From assembly GCF_001746835.1 (NCBI RefSeq), contig NZ_CP016094.1, positions 1,054,001 through 1,118,000 on the forward strand: a stretch of DNA of 64,000 nt, in the 5' to 3' direction. The notes under the pieces are model-generated. The model ran no database searches. It saw nothing but the letters and a program-made list of their open reading frames with translations, and was not told the DNA's origin. This document shows positions 9,374 to 18,626 of the stretch, in pieces. Position 1 is the stretch's first letter, and every line of letters starts with the position of its first letter. The position numbers and the translations under genes are program-made. The stretch comes from Lacunisphaera limnophila (GTDB taxonomy: Bacteria; Verrucomicrobiota; Verrucomicrobiia; Opitutales; Opitutaceae).

Positions 9374-9861
9374 CCCTTCGTCTCCACCCGGCGGTCGCCC
9401 TTCAGCAGGTAGAGCCCGGTCAGGTAGCCACCCTCGTAGAGCTGGCCCACCGCGAGCGTGCCCTCGAACGTGATCGGCACATCCATCAGGGGCGCGACGC
9501 CCTTGCCGTTCATCTTCACCACGACCCACTCGTTGACCTTCGGCATCACGCCGTAGCAACACATCATCGGATCCTTCACCAACAGAAATTCCGTCACCAG
9601 GCCTTCCTCCATCTTCACGGGCAGCATGAAGCCCGTCACCGCGACCTTCTTCGCGTCGAGTTCCCTCACCGCGGCCGGGATCTGGGCGTCGGCTTCCTTC
9701 GCCTTGGACTCGTCCGGCGGGGCGGTGAACTCGTACGAGGCCAGCCGCTCGAAACCCACCGCAATGGCCGGCTCATCGGCCGTCCGGCCGGGGGTCGCGA
9801 TCGCCAAGAGCAGGCCGGCCAGCAGGAGAGGACGGAGGGACGGGGAGAGCGGAGCTTTCAT
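9370..9861 (-). CDS. DUF3299 secreted protein
   Basis: 163 residues from the ATG at 9861, with a signal peptide (LRPLLLAGLLLAIATPGRTA). The mature part carries VAVTGFMLPVKMEEG and then DPMMCCYGVMPKVNEW, where the paired cysteines and following residues are the DUF3299 hallmark. Family function is unknown. In some proteobacteria DUF3299 genes sit in zinc-responsive clusters with a MacB-like ABC exporter and a His-rich periplasmic protein. Here it follows a His-rich lipoprotein (93-bp gap), and a MacB-like pair lies at 32-34 kb. It is the last gene of the long minus-strand run that starts at 21.8 kb. Confidence 0.82.
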   Translation of the reverse strand: MKAPLSPSLRPLLLAGLLLAIATPGRTADEPAIAVGFERLASYEFTAPPDESKAKEADAQIPAAVRELDAKKVAVTGFMLPVKMEEGLVTEFLLVKDPMMCCYGVMPKVNEWVVVKMNGKGVAPLMDVPITFEGTLAVGQLYEGGYLTGLYLLKGDRRVETKG

Positions 9862-9954
9862 GAGCACGGGTAAAAGAGGGAGGACGGCGGGAAACTGTCG
9901 CGAAACCTAGCCGGTTTCACCCCGCCGTCAAAAGCTTTGGTCGACCGGCGTGCC

Positions 9955-10446
9955 TCAGCCCTGCGGGTGAAAATGGAACGTGATGTCGCGGAACACGGTG
10001 TCGCGCACCTTGATGGCCTTCACCACGCCGTCGAAGTGTCCTACGGCACCCAGCCACCCGGCCTCGCCCTCGAACGCCGCCGTGTCCCCGGATTTCTCCC
10101 CGGTCATCTCGTTGGCCACCGCCCGCAGCGTGATCGTACGCTGGGCCCCGCCCGCCTCCTGCACGTCGAACAGGGCCATGCTGACGCGCACGAAGTTCTC
10201 GGCGTGCCCGTCCAGCACCCAGGCCTGCAGCACGCCGCGCGTCGCATCGTATTTGAACTCGAGGTTGAACTGATGCTCGCCGACCTCGACCAGCTGTCCG
10301 CCCATCAGCGGCCGGTGGGCATGGCCGGAACCGGACTCGTGCTCATGCCCGGCATGAGCATCGGTCGGAGCGGGAGCGCTTTCCTTCCGGCCGCACCCTG
10401 TGGCCGACACGGACAGAAGAACCAACAGAGACAGAAAGGCTTTCAT
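9955..10446 (-). CDS. His-rich lipoprotein of unknown function
   Basis: 163 residues from the ATG at 10446. A lipoprotein signal ends in SVSATGC (cysteine at about residue 18). The new N-terminus is followed by HAGHEHESGSGHAHR, a classic extracytoplasmic metal-binding tract. The rest is a beta-rich domain (LVEVGEHQFNLEFKYD, AWVLDGHAENFV) with further histidines and a terminal TFHFHPQG. It is probably anchored facing the periplasm and binds or buffers Zn2+ or a similar metal. It lies 62 bp after the second COG0523 gene and before DUF3299, at the end of the island operon. Frame upstream of 10446 contains no signal and is discarded. Confidence 0.75.
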   Translation of the reverse strand: MKAFLSLLVLLSVSATGCGRKESAPAPTDAHAGHEHESGSGHAHRPLMGGQLVEVGEHQFNLEFKYDATRGVLQAWVLDGHAENFVRVSMALFDVQEAGGAQRTITLRAVANEMTGEKSGDTAAFEGEAGWLGAVGHFDGVVKAIKVRDTVFRDITFHFHPQG

Positions 10447-10508
10447 CGGAGAATCGGTTAGGAATGAAAGTGAATACAAATGGAGCGGGTTGGCCAGTGC
10501 TTCCTGCC

Positions 10509-11867
10509 TCAGCGGCAAAGGCAGGAGGCGAAGCCGGCGGATAATTCCGCACGGTCGAGGTTTCGCCCAATGAACACAAAGGTGTTCTTCCGGGGCTCGG
10601 AACCCCAGGGCCGGTCGAAGCGCCCATCGAACAACATGTGTACGCCTTGGAAAACCAGACGGTTTTCCGTTCCGCGCACCGCCAACACCCCCTTGCTGCG
10701 GAAGATGTCATTCCCCTTCGTGCGCAAAAGCTCGCCCAGCCAGGCGTTGAGGCGCTTGCCGTCCACGTCGCCGGGGAATTCGAGACCGACGGAGGTCACG
10801 GCCTCGTCGTGTTCATGGTCGGGTTTGAGCGCCTCCTGCCGGGCCGGTGTCACAGGGCCACCCTCGACCAGCAGGGTGGCCGCGAATTCGTCGGGATGGT
10901 GCTGGGTGAAAAGGGCATACCAACCGGAGGCCGGGATCCTGATCTGGAAGATCTGGTCCGCCGCCGGCAAGGCGAGCCGCTGCCGGCCCTGCGCGGGATC
11001 AATGATGCCGCCCTCCGCCAGCCGGTGCGGCGGCTCGGCGAACAACCGCACGGCCGTCTCCTTGGCGGCGGCAACGGGTGCGGAACCGGGGCCGGGGATG
11101 GGCACCAGCGCCAGATCCATGGTCGGATCCGGTCCCGCCTCCAGCCGGTAGACCAGCTCACCCGGCGCGAGCTGGTAAAGCCCCATCCACTCGAACGGGT
11201 ATTCGGGCTCGAGAAAATTCGGGGCCATCTCGCTGGCGCGGCTGAGGTTGAACCCACCCACCTCCAGCACGTGCCGGAGCGGCACCTCGGCCTGCACGGC
11301 GCGATGCACGCGGGCGGCGGCGTTCATTTTCCGCAACCGCGCCTCAAGTACGGCCAACTCGTCCGGGCTGACGAGGTCGGTCTTGTTCAGCACGATCACA
11401 TCGGCGAAGGCCACCTGGGCGCGGGCCTCGTCGCTGTCGTCAAGGTGCAGCCCCAGGTGTTTCGCGTCCACGAGCGTGACGATGGCGTCAAGCTGGTAGC
11501 GTTCCTTGATGTCCGCCGCGGTGAAAAACGTCTGCGCCACCGGCCCGGGATCGGCTAGGCCGGTAGTCTCGATTACGACGGCATCGAGCGGGTCCTTGCG
11601 CTTGGCGAGACGCTCAAGGATGCGGATGAGGTCGCCACGCACGGTGCAGCAGATGCAGCCGTTGTTCATCTCGAACAGCTCCTCGTCGCTCTGGATGACG
11701 AGTTGGTGGTCGATGCCGACCTCCCCGAACTCATTCTCGATGACGGCAATCTTCCGGCCGTGTTGTTCCGTGAGAATGCGATTGAGCAACGTGGTCTTCC
11801 CGGCGCCGAGGAAGCCGGTGAGGACGGTGACGGGGATGCGAGTGAGGACAGGTTGGTCGTCGGACAT
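10509..11867 (-). CDS. COG0523 (CobW/ZNG1-type) GTPase, second copy
   Basis: 452 residues from the ATG at 11867. The P-loop is GFLGAGKTT (18-26), the metal site GCICC (70-74), followed by ETTGLADPG and the guanine-recognition NKTD. The C-terminal CobW domain ends with [13 protein letters not shown] and a CLCR tail. COG0523 proteins are GTP-driven metallochaperones; several subgroups are Zur-regulated and deliver zinc to client enzymes during starvation. A long insertion with PDHEHDEA gives an extra His/acidic patch. It differs enough from the copy at 20.5 kb to suggest a different client. It lies 13 bp after the PAP2-like gene in the same operon. Confidence 0.9.
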   Translation of the reverse strand: MSDDQPVLTRIPVTVLTGFLGAGKTTLLNRILTEQHGRKIAVIENEFGEVGIDHQLVIQSDEELFEMNNGCICCTVRGDLIRILERLAKRKDPLDAVVIETTGLADPGPVAQTFFTAADIKERYQLDAIVTLVDAKHLGLHLDDSDEARAQVAFADVIVLNKTDLVSPDELAVLEARLRKMNAAARVHRAVQAEVPLRHVLEVGGFNLSRASEMAPNFLEPEYPFEWMGLYQLAPGELVYRLEAGPDPTMDLALVPIPGPGSAPVAAAKETAVRLFAEPPHRLAEGGIIDPAQGRQRLALPAADQIFQIRIPASGWYALFTQHHPDEFAATLLVEGGPVTPARQEALKPDHEHDEAVTSVGLEFPGDVDGKRLNAWLGELLRTKGNDIFRSKGVLAVRGTENRLVFQGVHMLFDGRFDRPWGSEPRKNTFVFIGRNLDRAELSAGFASCLCR

Positions 11868-11880
11868 GGGAGGGTTGGGT

Positions 11881-12609
11881 CTAGGGTTGGGAGGAAACGG
11901 AAAGGCTGCGGAAACGCGCCGCCTCGACACGAAGGACGGGAAGTTCCTTCTGGAAACGAGGGGAAGAGAGGAAGGCTCGGGCGAGCCGCTCGCCGGCGAT
12001 GAGTCCGGCGCTCACGTCGCTTGGATAATGGTGCCCGCCCCAGATCCGCATCCACCCCTGACGACGGATTTCAGCCTCCAGCCGGGGCCGGCATTCCGGG
12101 TGCAGCTCCGCGAGCAGGAGACCGAGGTTGTAGAAACTCCACACCTTGGCACTGGGATAGGATCCGATGTCGGTGCGGGTGCCGAGCAGGCGCACCCTTT
12201 CGTCCCGGTTCGGCGGCCGCGACCGCGGGTAGGCCTGGCGGGCGGCCGCGAGAAAGGCCTCGAAATCCGCCCGCACCCCGGCGAGCACCCGGTAGGTTTC
12301 CGGACGGTTGACGGCATTGAAGTGCGGGCCGAGCACATCGCGGATGAACTCATCCCACGGCCGGTCGCCGTGGGCTTTGGCGTCGGTAAATTCCGCCTCG
12401 CTCAGGCGGCTCTGCACCCAAAGCACCGTTTCCAGATCGGCGAGATCCTCCGGCGATCCGGGCGCCGGTGGCGGCGGCAACAGCGTCGCCACCGGTGCCT
12501 CCGCCAGAGTAAGGTAGGCCGAGACGGTGCTTTGGGCGGTTTGCGCTCCGGCGATCGCCCAGAGGAGCAGGACGGTGGAGGAGATCCGGATGAGGTGGCG
12601 GCGTTTCAT
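11881..12609 (-). CDS. PAP2/class A acid phosphatase-like secreted protein with altered active site
   Basis: 242 residues with an N-terminal signal ([15 protein letters not shown]). The C-terminal motif [11 protein letters not shown] (188-198) fits the third PAP2 motif, R-x5-H-x3-D, including the nucleophilic His194 and Asp198. Motif 1 is R124-x6-RP instead of K-x6-RP. Motif 2 reads SYPSAKV where active enzymes have PSGH, so the second catalytic histidine is a lysine. Class A members are periplasmic non-specific phosphatases. This one may be catalytically impaired or have another substrate. The ATG overlaps the end of the PepSY gene by 4 bp, placing it firmly in the operon. Confidence 0.75.
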   Translation of the reverse strand: MKRRHLIRISSTVLLLWAIAGAQTAQSTVSAYLTLAEAPVATLLPPPPAPGSPEDLADLETVLWVQSRLSEAEFTDAKAHGDRPWDEFIRDVLGPHFNAVNRPETYRVLAGVRADFEAFLAAARQAYPRSRPPNRDERVRLLGTRTDIGSYPSAKVWSFYNLGLLLAELHPECRPRLEAEIRRQGWMRIWGGHHYPSDVSAGLIAGERLARAFLSSPRFQKELPVLRVEAARFRSLSVSSQP

Positions 12610-14132
12610 GGGGAGGAAGACGATTGCGGGCGGGAAAACTCCGCCCGCAGCCGGCGCACACCGACCACGACGCCGAGCACGGAAAGCGACAGGCCGCCGG
12701 CGCAGAAGGCGATGACCACGACATCCCAAAGCGGACGACGCGACCACAGCCACCACCAGTCGAAGGAATGGAGTCCGTTGTAGAGCCAGCGGAAGACGCG
12801 GTTGGTCCGCGTACTCCGGTCGAGGACCTGGCCGGTGGCAATGTCGAGGTGGAACCAGGTCGCCTCCGCATCCGCAAATCGCACCCGCAGGACCGGCAGC
12901 GGGCGCGTGCCGGTCTCGGGGTGGCGGCTGTAGTAGTAGTCGTCGTATTCGGCGAGCACCTTGGATTCCACCACCCGTGCTTCCGGCCGGAGTTCCGGGG
13001 CCCGGGCGAGGAGGGCGGCGACGGTTGGCGGCCGCAGCGGTGCATCGGCCCGGGCCGCCACCAGCGTAGTGGTGCCGTCGCGCCGCGTGGCGCGATAGAG
13101 CGGCTGTCCGTCGTAGTGGTGCAATGCCGCCTCGACGGTGCCCGCGGGCAGGACCGGCAGCGCCGTGAACGCCACGGCATCGAAACGCGTGCCAGCCAGC
13201 ACGGCTGTCTCGGTTGCAGTGGGGGCGCGCGGCGGGTTGAGTTGGCCGGGATTCATGGACATCCAGCCGCTGAAGACCCAGGTGAGCGTGACTACCCCGA
13301 ACACGGCACCGGTGACATAGTGCCAGCGGACGAGACGCTGCTGGATTGTGCGGGTTTCCGGCACCCGCCGCCGCGCCCGCAGCACACCGACCCAGAGACC
13401 GCTGAGCGCGAGCACGCAGCCGGTGGCGGCGACGATGTCCACCCCCCAGGCCCAGGCGTCGGGATATTGCCGCAAAACGTGCGGATAGAGGTAGTGCGTG
13501 ACCGCGCCGAAATAGTTCAGCACCCGCTCGCGCCGCGTGCTGTCGCGCACCACCTCGGCCGTGGACGACGACACGTAAACTTCCGTGCCGGCCGGATCGT
13601 CGTAGGCAAAGTGGTGCAGCGGACGGTGGGCATTGAGCGCAGACGAGACGGCCCATTGGTCGGACTGGATCGTGCCGAGGAAGCGCGGTTGGGTGCCGGG
13701 GCGGAAGGCGCGCGCCGCCGCCGCCGCCTGCTCCGCGGTGGCGCGGCCCAGCTTCTCGCCGTTGTGGGCGAAGACCACCGCCGGCTGCGCCGGACCCGAC
13801 GTGAACACATAGGCCGGGCGGCCCAGGATCTGCGCCAGGCGGACGCCGTCCGGCTGCACCGGAGCCGCCGGATCCGGGAGCGCGAGCGGCACGTTGCGCG
13901 TCGGCGTGCCGCGCTCGGCGAAATCGCCGGCGACGAGCGCACGCGTCGCGCCGCGCGGCGTGAACCGCGCGGCGGAGAAGTCCAGTTCCGCCGCCGCCGC
14001 CAGCCGTTCGGGCCGGGTCAGCTGCGGATATTCCACATACATCATGAAGAATCCGCTGCAGAACCACGCGGCGAAGAACAGGCAGAGCCCGATGCCCAGC
14101 CAGCGGTGGAGGAGATGAAGTTGGCGTTTCAT
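12606..14132 (-). CDS. PepSY-associated transmembrane protein
   Basis: 508 residues. The N-terminus LHLLHRWLGIGLCLFFAAWFC is the usual first helix of PepSY-TM proteins, with a conserved His facing the membrane. Three more hydrophobic segments lie near residues 205-230, 265-290 and 465-490, separated by periplasmic PepSY-like regions (RPAYVFTSG, GQPLYRATRRDG). In TonB-receptor operons such proteins are commonly thought to be inner-membrane reductases or accessory proteins for metal-chelate uptake. It lies 43 bp after receptor A and overlaps the PAP2-like gene, so it probably acts on the same ligand. Confidence 0.82.
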   Translation of the reverse strand: MKRQLHLLHRWLGIGLCLFFAAWFCSGFFMMYVEYPQLTRPERLAAAAELDFSAARFTPRGATRALVAGDFAERGTPTRNVPLALPDPAAPVQPDGVRLAQILGRPAYVFTSGPAQPAVVFAHNGEKLGRATAEQAAAAARAFRPGTQPRFLGTIQSDQWAVSSALNAHRPLHHFAYDDPAGTEVYVSSSTAEVVRDSTRRERVLNYFGAVTHYLYPHVLRQYPDAWAWGVDIVAATGCVLALSGLWVGVLRARRRVPETRTIQQRLVRWHYVTGAVFGVVTLTWVFSGWMSMNPGQLNPPRAPTATETAVLAGTRFDAVAFTALPVLPAGTVEAALHHYDGQPLYRATRRDGTTTLVAARADAPLRPPTVAALLARAPELRPEARVVESKVLAEYDDYYYSRHPETGTRPLPVLRVRFADAEATWFHLDIATGQVLDRSTRTNRVFRWLYNGLHSFDWWWLWSRRPLWDVVVIAFCAGGLSLSVLGVVVGVRRLRAEFSRPQSSSSP

Positions 14133-14175
14133 GGCGGAGGCGACCGGCGGGTGACGCCGCCGGTCACGCGCGGGG

Positions 14176-16452
14176 TCAGAACCGGGCCCGGGCGGTCAGC
14201 TCGACGCTGAGCGGATCGGCGAGCCGCTGGAGCACGCCGCCATAGATCGAGGTGTCGGAATACAGCTCGTCGAGCAGGTTGCGCCCGCGCAGCGTGAAGG
14301 TCCAGGCACCGACCCGGCGACCCACCGCCGCCTCGAGCTCGGTGTAGGCATCGAGGGTGATCGAGTTGTTGTTGTTGGCGTAGGTTTCGCCCACATGGCG
14401 GGGTCCGCCGGAGAGAAACCAACCTCCGCCCAGCTCGTAGCTGCCCCAGAGGCTGGCGATGACCTTGGGCACCCCGACCGGCGTGTTGCCGGCGCGACTG
14501 ACCCGGCCCTGGTCGCCCACGGTGGCCACGCCGGTATTCTCGATGAACTGGTCGAACTCCGCCTCAGTCCACGCAAAGGCGGCCTCAAGCCGCAACCGCT
14601 TCGTCGGGGCGACGGACAACGCGAGTTCAAGGCCTTGGGAATGCTGTGCCCCGACGGACTGGGTGACGAAGGCGCCGGTGGTGCTGTCGCGGGTCGTGGT
14701 CGCCAGGTCGCGGCGGTCGATACGGTAGATGGCGGCGGTGAGATCGGCGCGACCGTCCCAGAACGTGCTCTTGAGACCGGCTTCCCATTGCACTCCCTTC
14801 TGCATCGGCAGGGCCAGCGAAGCGGCGGCCGTCGGGAGGGACACGAGCTGCGTGGCCGGTTCCTGCGCGTAACTGTAGCTGGCGTAGAGTGCGGTGGCCG
14901 GGGTCAGGTCATGAACCATCCCGGCGCGCCACGTCAGCGGCCGGTAGGTCTTGGTCGCGACCAACTGCGTGATGCCGCGAGTGGGGTCGTTGCGGGTGGT
15001 GCGCTGGACATCGAGATGGTCTAGCCGCAGGCCGGTGACGAGCGTCAGATCGGGCCGGAGCTTGAGCGCATCCTCGGCGAAGAAGGCCGCGGTCTTCACC
15101 ACGACGTCGCGATCCCGCGTGAGCGCGTAGGTCTGGAGCCGGCCCGGGTCGAAGCCGGTGAGCGACACCCCGCCGGCGGGCAGGTCCGTGGTGGGCCGGT
15201 CGGGGAAACCACTGGGATTGATGCCTCGCTCGTAGCGGACGCGAGAGACGTCCACGCCGGCGAGGAGCTTGTTGGCCATGTCGCCAAGAGCGCGGTCGAA
15301 CTGGAGCTCGGTGCGGTTGCCCAGCATCCAGTCGTTGCGGTAGGCCTGCCAGATGAAGTCACGTTGCACGAGCTGCGTGGCGGAGTTCCAGCGGTAGCGC
15401 TCGAAGTTCTCGCTCTGCAGGAAGTGGTGAACGCCGTAGAGCGTGTTGCGCAGCCGGAGGTCGGGCGCGAGCGTGGCTTCGGCGAGCAGCCGCAGGCGCA
15501 CGTTCACCGAATCCGCGGAGGCGTCGGTGATGTTGTAGTTCTGCCGGCGGGAGCGCGGGTCGATGCGCGGGTTGATGAGGCGGTCGGTGTTGGGATTGGC
15601 CACCCCTTGCAAAATCGGGGCGCCGGGCAGCAGCGTGTTCTGCACCCCGTCATGCCGCACCGGTGTGCCGTAGTAGGGCTCGAACTGATCCTCGGTGTAG
15701 GTGGCGAAGAAGTTCAGGCTGAGCCGCTCCGTGGCACGCCAGCCCAGCGCGAGGGAGGCGTTGAAAAGCTCGGTCTGGTTGCGGTCCACGTAGCCGGCGC
15801 TCGTCGAGGTCGAGACGTCGGCGCGATAGGCCAGTCCCGGCGCGAGGGTGCCGCCGGTCCCGACGCCCGCGCGGAAGGAGCCCCAAGAACCTGCGGCGAA
15901 CAGCAGATCGGTGCGCGCGACACCGTCCGGTTGCTTTGAGACGTAGTTGATGGAGCCGCCGATGGCCCCTTCGCCGAAGAGCACGGAGGACGGACCCTTG
16001 AGCACCTCGACCCGGTCGAGGTTGAAGGCGTCCACCGGCCGCTCGCTCTGCGACTGGGTGTTCATGCGGACGCCGTCGAAGAGGATCGTGACCTGGTTGC
16101 CGCTGAGTCCGCGCATGGTGTAGCGCGGGATCGAGCCGACCCCGAGACCGCCCTGCACGCCGACGACGGAGTTGACGGTTTCGACGGTGGTGCGAAGCCC
16201 GCGGGCGGAGATGACCTCCTGGGTCATCACGTTGAGGCTGGCGGGGACCTCGCGCAGCGAGAGGCCGAGTCGCGAGCCGGTGCCGGACGTCGCGTCGAGC
16301 GGCAGGGTGAAAGCGTCGGCCTTCTCGGCCTTGGTGACGAACTTTTCGAGTTGGATCACGCCCGGGTCGGGCGCCGCGGTCGTGGTTTGGGCGCGTGCCG
16401 CGGTCGCGGCGCAGGCAATGAAGGAAAGAAGGAAAGAAAAACGGAGATTCAT
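14176..16452 (-). CDS. TonB-dependent outer-membrane receptor A (metallophore/siderophore type)
   Basis: 758 residues with signal peptide (MNLRFSFLLSFIACAATAARA). The plug domain follows (REVPASLNVMTQEVI...IPRYTMRGLSGNQVTILFDGV...DRVEVLKGPSSVLFGEGAIGG, split over about residues 65-175), then a beta-barrel ending in the aromatic strand VELTARARF. The plug resembles siderophore receptors more than ZnuD. It has no long His-rich loops, so the ligand is more likely a chelate than a free ion. It lies 100 bp after small protein A, with a strong hairpin in between, downstream of the ZnuABC-like genes and upstream of PepSY. Operon membership suggests zinc-starvation expression. Confidence 0.92.
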   Translation of the reverse strand: MNLRFSFLLSFIACAATAARAQTTTAAPDPGVIQLEKFVTKAEKADAFTLPLDATSGTGSRLGLSLREVPASLNVMTQEVISARGLRTTVETVNSVVGVQGGLGVGSIPRYTMRGLSGNQVTILFDGVRMNTQSQSERPVDAFNLDRVEVLKGPSSVLFGEGAIGGSINYVSKQPDGVARTDLLFAAGSWGSFRAGVGTGGTLAPGLAYRADVSTSTSAGYVDRNQTELFNASLALGWRATERLSLNFFATYTEDQFEPYYGTPVRHDGVQNTLLPGAPILQGVANPNTDRLINPRIDPRSRRQNYNITDASADSVNVRLRLLAEATLAPDLRLRNTLYGVHHFLQSENFERYRWNSATQLVQRDFIWQAYRNDWMLGNRTELQFDRALGDMANKLLAGVDVSRVRYERGINPSGFPDRPTTDLPAGGVSLTGFDPGRLQTYALTRDRDVVVKTAAFFAEDALKLRPDLTLVTGLRLDHLDVQRTTRNDPTRGITQLVATKTYRPLTWRAGMVHDLTPATALYASYSYAQEPATQLVSLPTAAASLALPMQKGVQWEAGLKSTFWDGRADLTAAIYRIDRRDLATTTRDSTTGAFVTQSVGAQHSQGLELALSVAPTKRLRLEAAFAWTEAEFDQFIENTGVATVGDQGRVSRAGNTPVGVPKVIASLWGSYELGGGWFLSGGPRHVGETYANNNNSITLDAYTELEAAVGRRVGAWTFTLRGRNLLDELYSDTSIYGGVLQRLADPLSVELTARARF

Positions 16453-16510
16453 GTGGGTTGGGTGGTTGGGAGGATCGTCGCGCGAAGGCGCACAGAGCGG
16501 AGCAAACGTG

Positions 16511-16533
16511 CCGCCCGCCCCTATTGCGGGCGG
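16511..16533. other. Hairpin between small protein A and receptor A
   Basis: CCGCCCGC at 16511-16518 pairs perfectly with GCGGGCGG at 16526-16533 around a 7-nt loop. It lies in the 100-bp gap between the two genes. No T tract follows on either strand, so it looks more like a processing, stability or attenuation element than a plain terminator. A similar element sits at the same place in the small protein B/receptor B pair. Confidence 0.45.
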
Positions 16534-16552
16534 CGGGACAACAGAGGACGCT

Positions 16553-16975
16553 TCAACCCAACGGCGGCGCCTGCGCCGGCCGATGCCAATAATCCGGACG
16601 CCCGGCCAACATCCCGAGACAGACCCTGCCCCACTCGCGGATCGCGACGAGCGGATAGGAAAGGGGCAACACGGCCAGGATCAGGACAGTCAGGCCCTGT
16701 GCAAACAGCGTGACTGCGCAAACATGGTCGGGCTCCCCGACGGGGGCAGTGCAACCGGCCGGTCCTTTCGCCGCAGAGCCCAGCGGAATCGCAAAGGGAT
16801 GCGGCGCTCCCTCGGCCACAACCTCCCGCGGATGCCCGCAGTCGTCATGCCCATGAATCCACGCGTGCCAGGCGGGACTGGCCGACAGCAGCCCCAGCGC
16901 CAGCACGAGCGCCGCCAGAAAGGCGGCGGTGCTTCGGGCCAGGAAACCGGGAGAAGGGGTGGACGTGAGGCGCAT
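16553..16975 (-). CDS. Small His/Cys membrane protein A, paired with receptor A
   Basis: 140 residues. An N-terminal hydrophobic segment (about 12-35) leads into SASPAWHAWIHGHDDCGH, a His/Cys-rich loop, then CTAPVGEPDHVCAVTLFAQG, a second hydrophobic segment and a tail ending RPAQAPPLG. Two paralogues at 27.8 and 30.4 kb share ASPxxHxxxH, a CAVTLF core and a proline-rich APP end. All three lie immediately upstream of a TonB receptor. I do not recognise the family with certainty; DUF2946-like small proteins have a comparable habit. The loop probably faces the periplasm and could bind metal. The ATG is 12 bp after the permease stop. Confidence 0.72.
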   Translation of the reverse strand: MRLTSTPSPGFLARSTAAFLAALVLALGLLSASPAWHAWIHGHDDCGHPREVVAEGAPHPFAIPLGSAAKGPAGCTAPVGEPDHVCAVTLFAQGLTVLILAVLPLSYPLVAIREWGRVCLGMLAGRPDYWHRPAQAPPLG

Positions 16976-16987
16976 GCCGGTGTCAGT

Positions 16988-17881
16988 TTAATCCGTGGTG
17001 TGGCGCACGGTGTGCCGTTCGTGCCGGGCGCGGCGCAGAGCAGCCAGCAACCCATACCGCGGGCTGCCCACGGCGGACATGAGGAACCCCGCGCCGAGGC
17101 ACAGCACGATGGCCGGTCCGCTAGCGAGGCCGGTGTGATAGCTAAGGAGGAGGCCCACGGTGGATCCGACCATGCCCGCGCCGACCGAGCACCCGAGCAT
17201 GCCGCCGAAGCGGTCGCACCAGAGGTAGGCGGTGGCGGCCGGCAACAGGAAAAGCCCCAGCGCCAGGATCACGCCCATGGTCTGGAGCGCGGCCACCAAA
17301 TTGAGCACCGCCAGAGCCAGGAATCCGAGATGAAACCAGCCGCCACCGAGGCCCGCGGTGCGGGCGAACACCGGATCAAAGACCTCAAGGATGATCCCGC
17401 GCCGGAAGAGACCGAAACCCGCGACAGTCAGTGCGGTGGCCCCGGCGGTGAACCAGAGATCGGCCGGCGCCACCCCGAGCACGTGGCCGAAAAGAAAATG
17501 GAGCAGGTCCACCCGGGTGCCCGCATGGCTCACCAGGGCGATGCCACCGGCGTAGGCGATCAGGAAAAAAGCCCCGAAGGCGGCGTCTTCCTTCAACCGG
17601 GTCAGCCGGCTCAGCAAGGCGCTGCCCAGCGCGGTGAGCAGTCCGGCCAGCAACGCGCCCAGCAGCAACGCCCCGGGGCCACGGCCGAGCAGGAACCAGC
17701 TGGCCGCTAGTCCGGGCAGCAACGAGTGCGAAAGAGCGTCCCCCATCAGGGACATGCGGCGCAGGACCAGCACGCTGCCGAGCATGCCCCCGCTCACGCT
17801 GAGCAGCAGCGCCGAGCCCAGCCCGCGCTGCATGAAGCCGTAGTGCCAGGGCTCGCTGAGCATGTTCCAGACGGCGCTCAT
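16988..17881 (-). CDS. znuB: Zinc/manganese ABC transporter permease (ABC-3 family, ZnuB-like)
   Basis: 297 residues with about eight hydrophobic segments. SLMGDALSHSLLPGLA near residue 45 is the conserved cytoplasmic region of ABC-3 permeases, and ALQTMGVILALGLFLLPAATA near residue 195 is the second hallmark. The protein forms the inner-membrane channel for Zn2+ or Mn2+ delivered by the binding protein. Its ATG overlaps the ATPase stop by 4 bp. The C-terminus has several histidines (RHERHTVRHTTD). Family alone does not separate zinc from manganese; the COG0523, ThrRS-like and ZnuD-like neighbours favour zinc. Confidence 0.9.
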   Translation of the reverse strand: MSAVWNMLSEPWHYGFMQRGLGSALLLSVSGGMLGSVLVLRRMSLMGDALSHSLLPGLAASWFLLGRGPGALLLGALLAGLLTALGSALLSRLTRLKEDAAFGAFFLIAYAGGIALVSHAGTRVDLLHFLFGHVLGVAPADLWFTAGATALTVAGFGLFRRGIILEVFDPVFARTAGLGGGWFHLGFLALAVLNLVAALQTMGVILALGLFLLPAATAYLWCDRFGGMLGCSVGAGMVGSTVGLLLSYHTGLASGPAIVLCLGAGFLMSAVGSPRYGLLAALRRARHERHTVRHTTD

Positions 17882-18621
17882 GGGCGGGCTCCCAGCACCG
17901 GGATGCGTTGGCGGTAGGCCGCGGCGAGATTGTCGTCGGTCAACACGGCGTCGACCGACCCCGCCGCGACCAGGCGCGTGTCCAGCAGCAGGGCATGGGC
18001 GAAATGCACCCGCACGAGCGGCAGGTCGTGCACGGCGGCGATCACGGTGCGTCCCTGCCCCCGCCAGCGGTGCAGCAGATGCAGGAGTTCGGCGGTGGCC
18101 GCGAGGTCGAGCCCTGTGAACGGCTCGTCGAGAAGGAAAATGTCCGCCCCCTGCGCGACGGCCCGCGCGAGGAACATGCGTTGTTGCTGCCCGCCGGACA
18201 GCCGGCGGATCTGTTCGCCCCCGAAGGCGGTCAGGTCGAGCTCCTCCAGCGCCTCGTCCACGCGCTGCCAGTCGGCGGCGGTGAGCCGCCCGAAATACCC
18301 CCGCACCGGCCAGCGGCCCTGGGCCACCACTTCGCGGACGGAGACCGGAAAATCCCATTCCACCTCCGCGCGCTGCGGCAGGTAGGCCAGCCGCGGATGC
18401 AGGTGGCTGGGGTGCCGGTCGCCCAGCCGCACCTCCCCCCGGGTCAACGGCAGCCAGCCCAGCAAGGCCTTGAGCAAAGTGCTCTTGCCGGCTCCGTTGG
18501 GGCCAACCAGGGCGACCAGGCCGCCACAGGGAATCTGGGCCGTGACGCGCTCCAAGGCGCACCGCGCCCCGTAGTGCACGGTGATCTCGTGCAGGCGGAA
18601 GATGTCGTGGGATGATTCCAT
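17878..18621 (-). CDS. znuC: Zinc/manganese ABC transporter ATPase (ZnuC-like)
   Basis: 247 residues from the ATG at 18621, 5 bp after the binding-protein stop. Walker A is GPNGAGKST, the ABC signature LSGGQQQRM, Walker B IFLLDEP, and the switch histidine lies in AVHDL. Length and sequence fit the ATPases of ABC-3 (ZnuC/TroB/MntB) systems. It energises the permease encoded by the overlapping next gene. The large open frame upstream of 18621 is out of context and was not used. Confidence 0.92.
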   Translation of the reverse strand: MESSHDIFRLHEITVHYGARCALERVTAQIPCGGLVALVGPNGAGKSTLLKALLGWLPLTRGEVRLGDRHPSHLHPRLAYLPQRAEVEWDFPVSVREVVAQGRWPVRGYFGRLTAADWQRVDEALEELDLTAFGGEQIRRLSGGQQQRMFLARAVAQGADIFLLDEPFTGLDLAATAELLHLLHRWRGQGRTVIAAVHDLPLVRVHFAHALLLDTRLVAAGSVDAVLTDDNLAAAYRQRIPVLGARP

Positions 18622-18626
18622 GCGGG

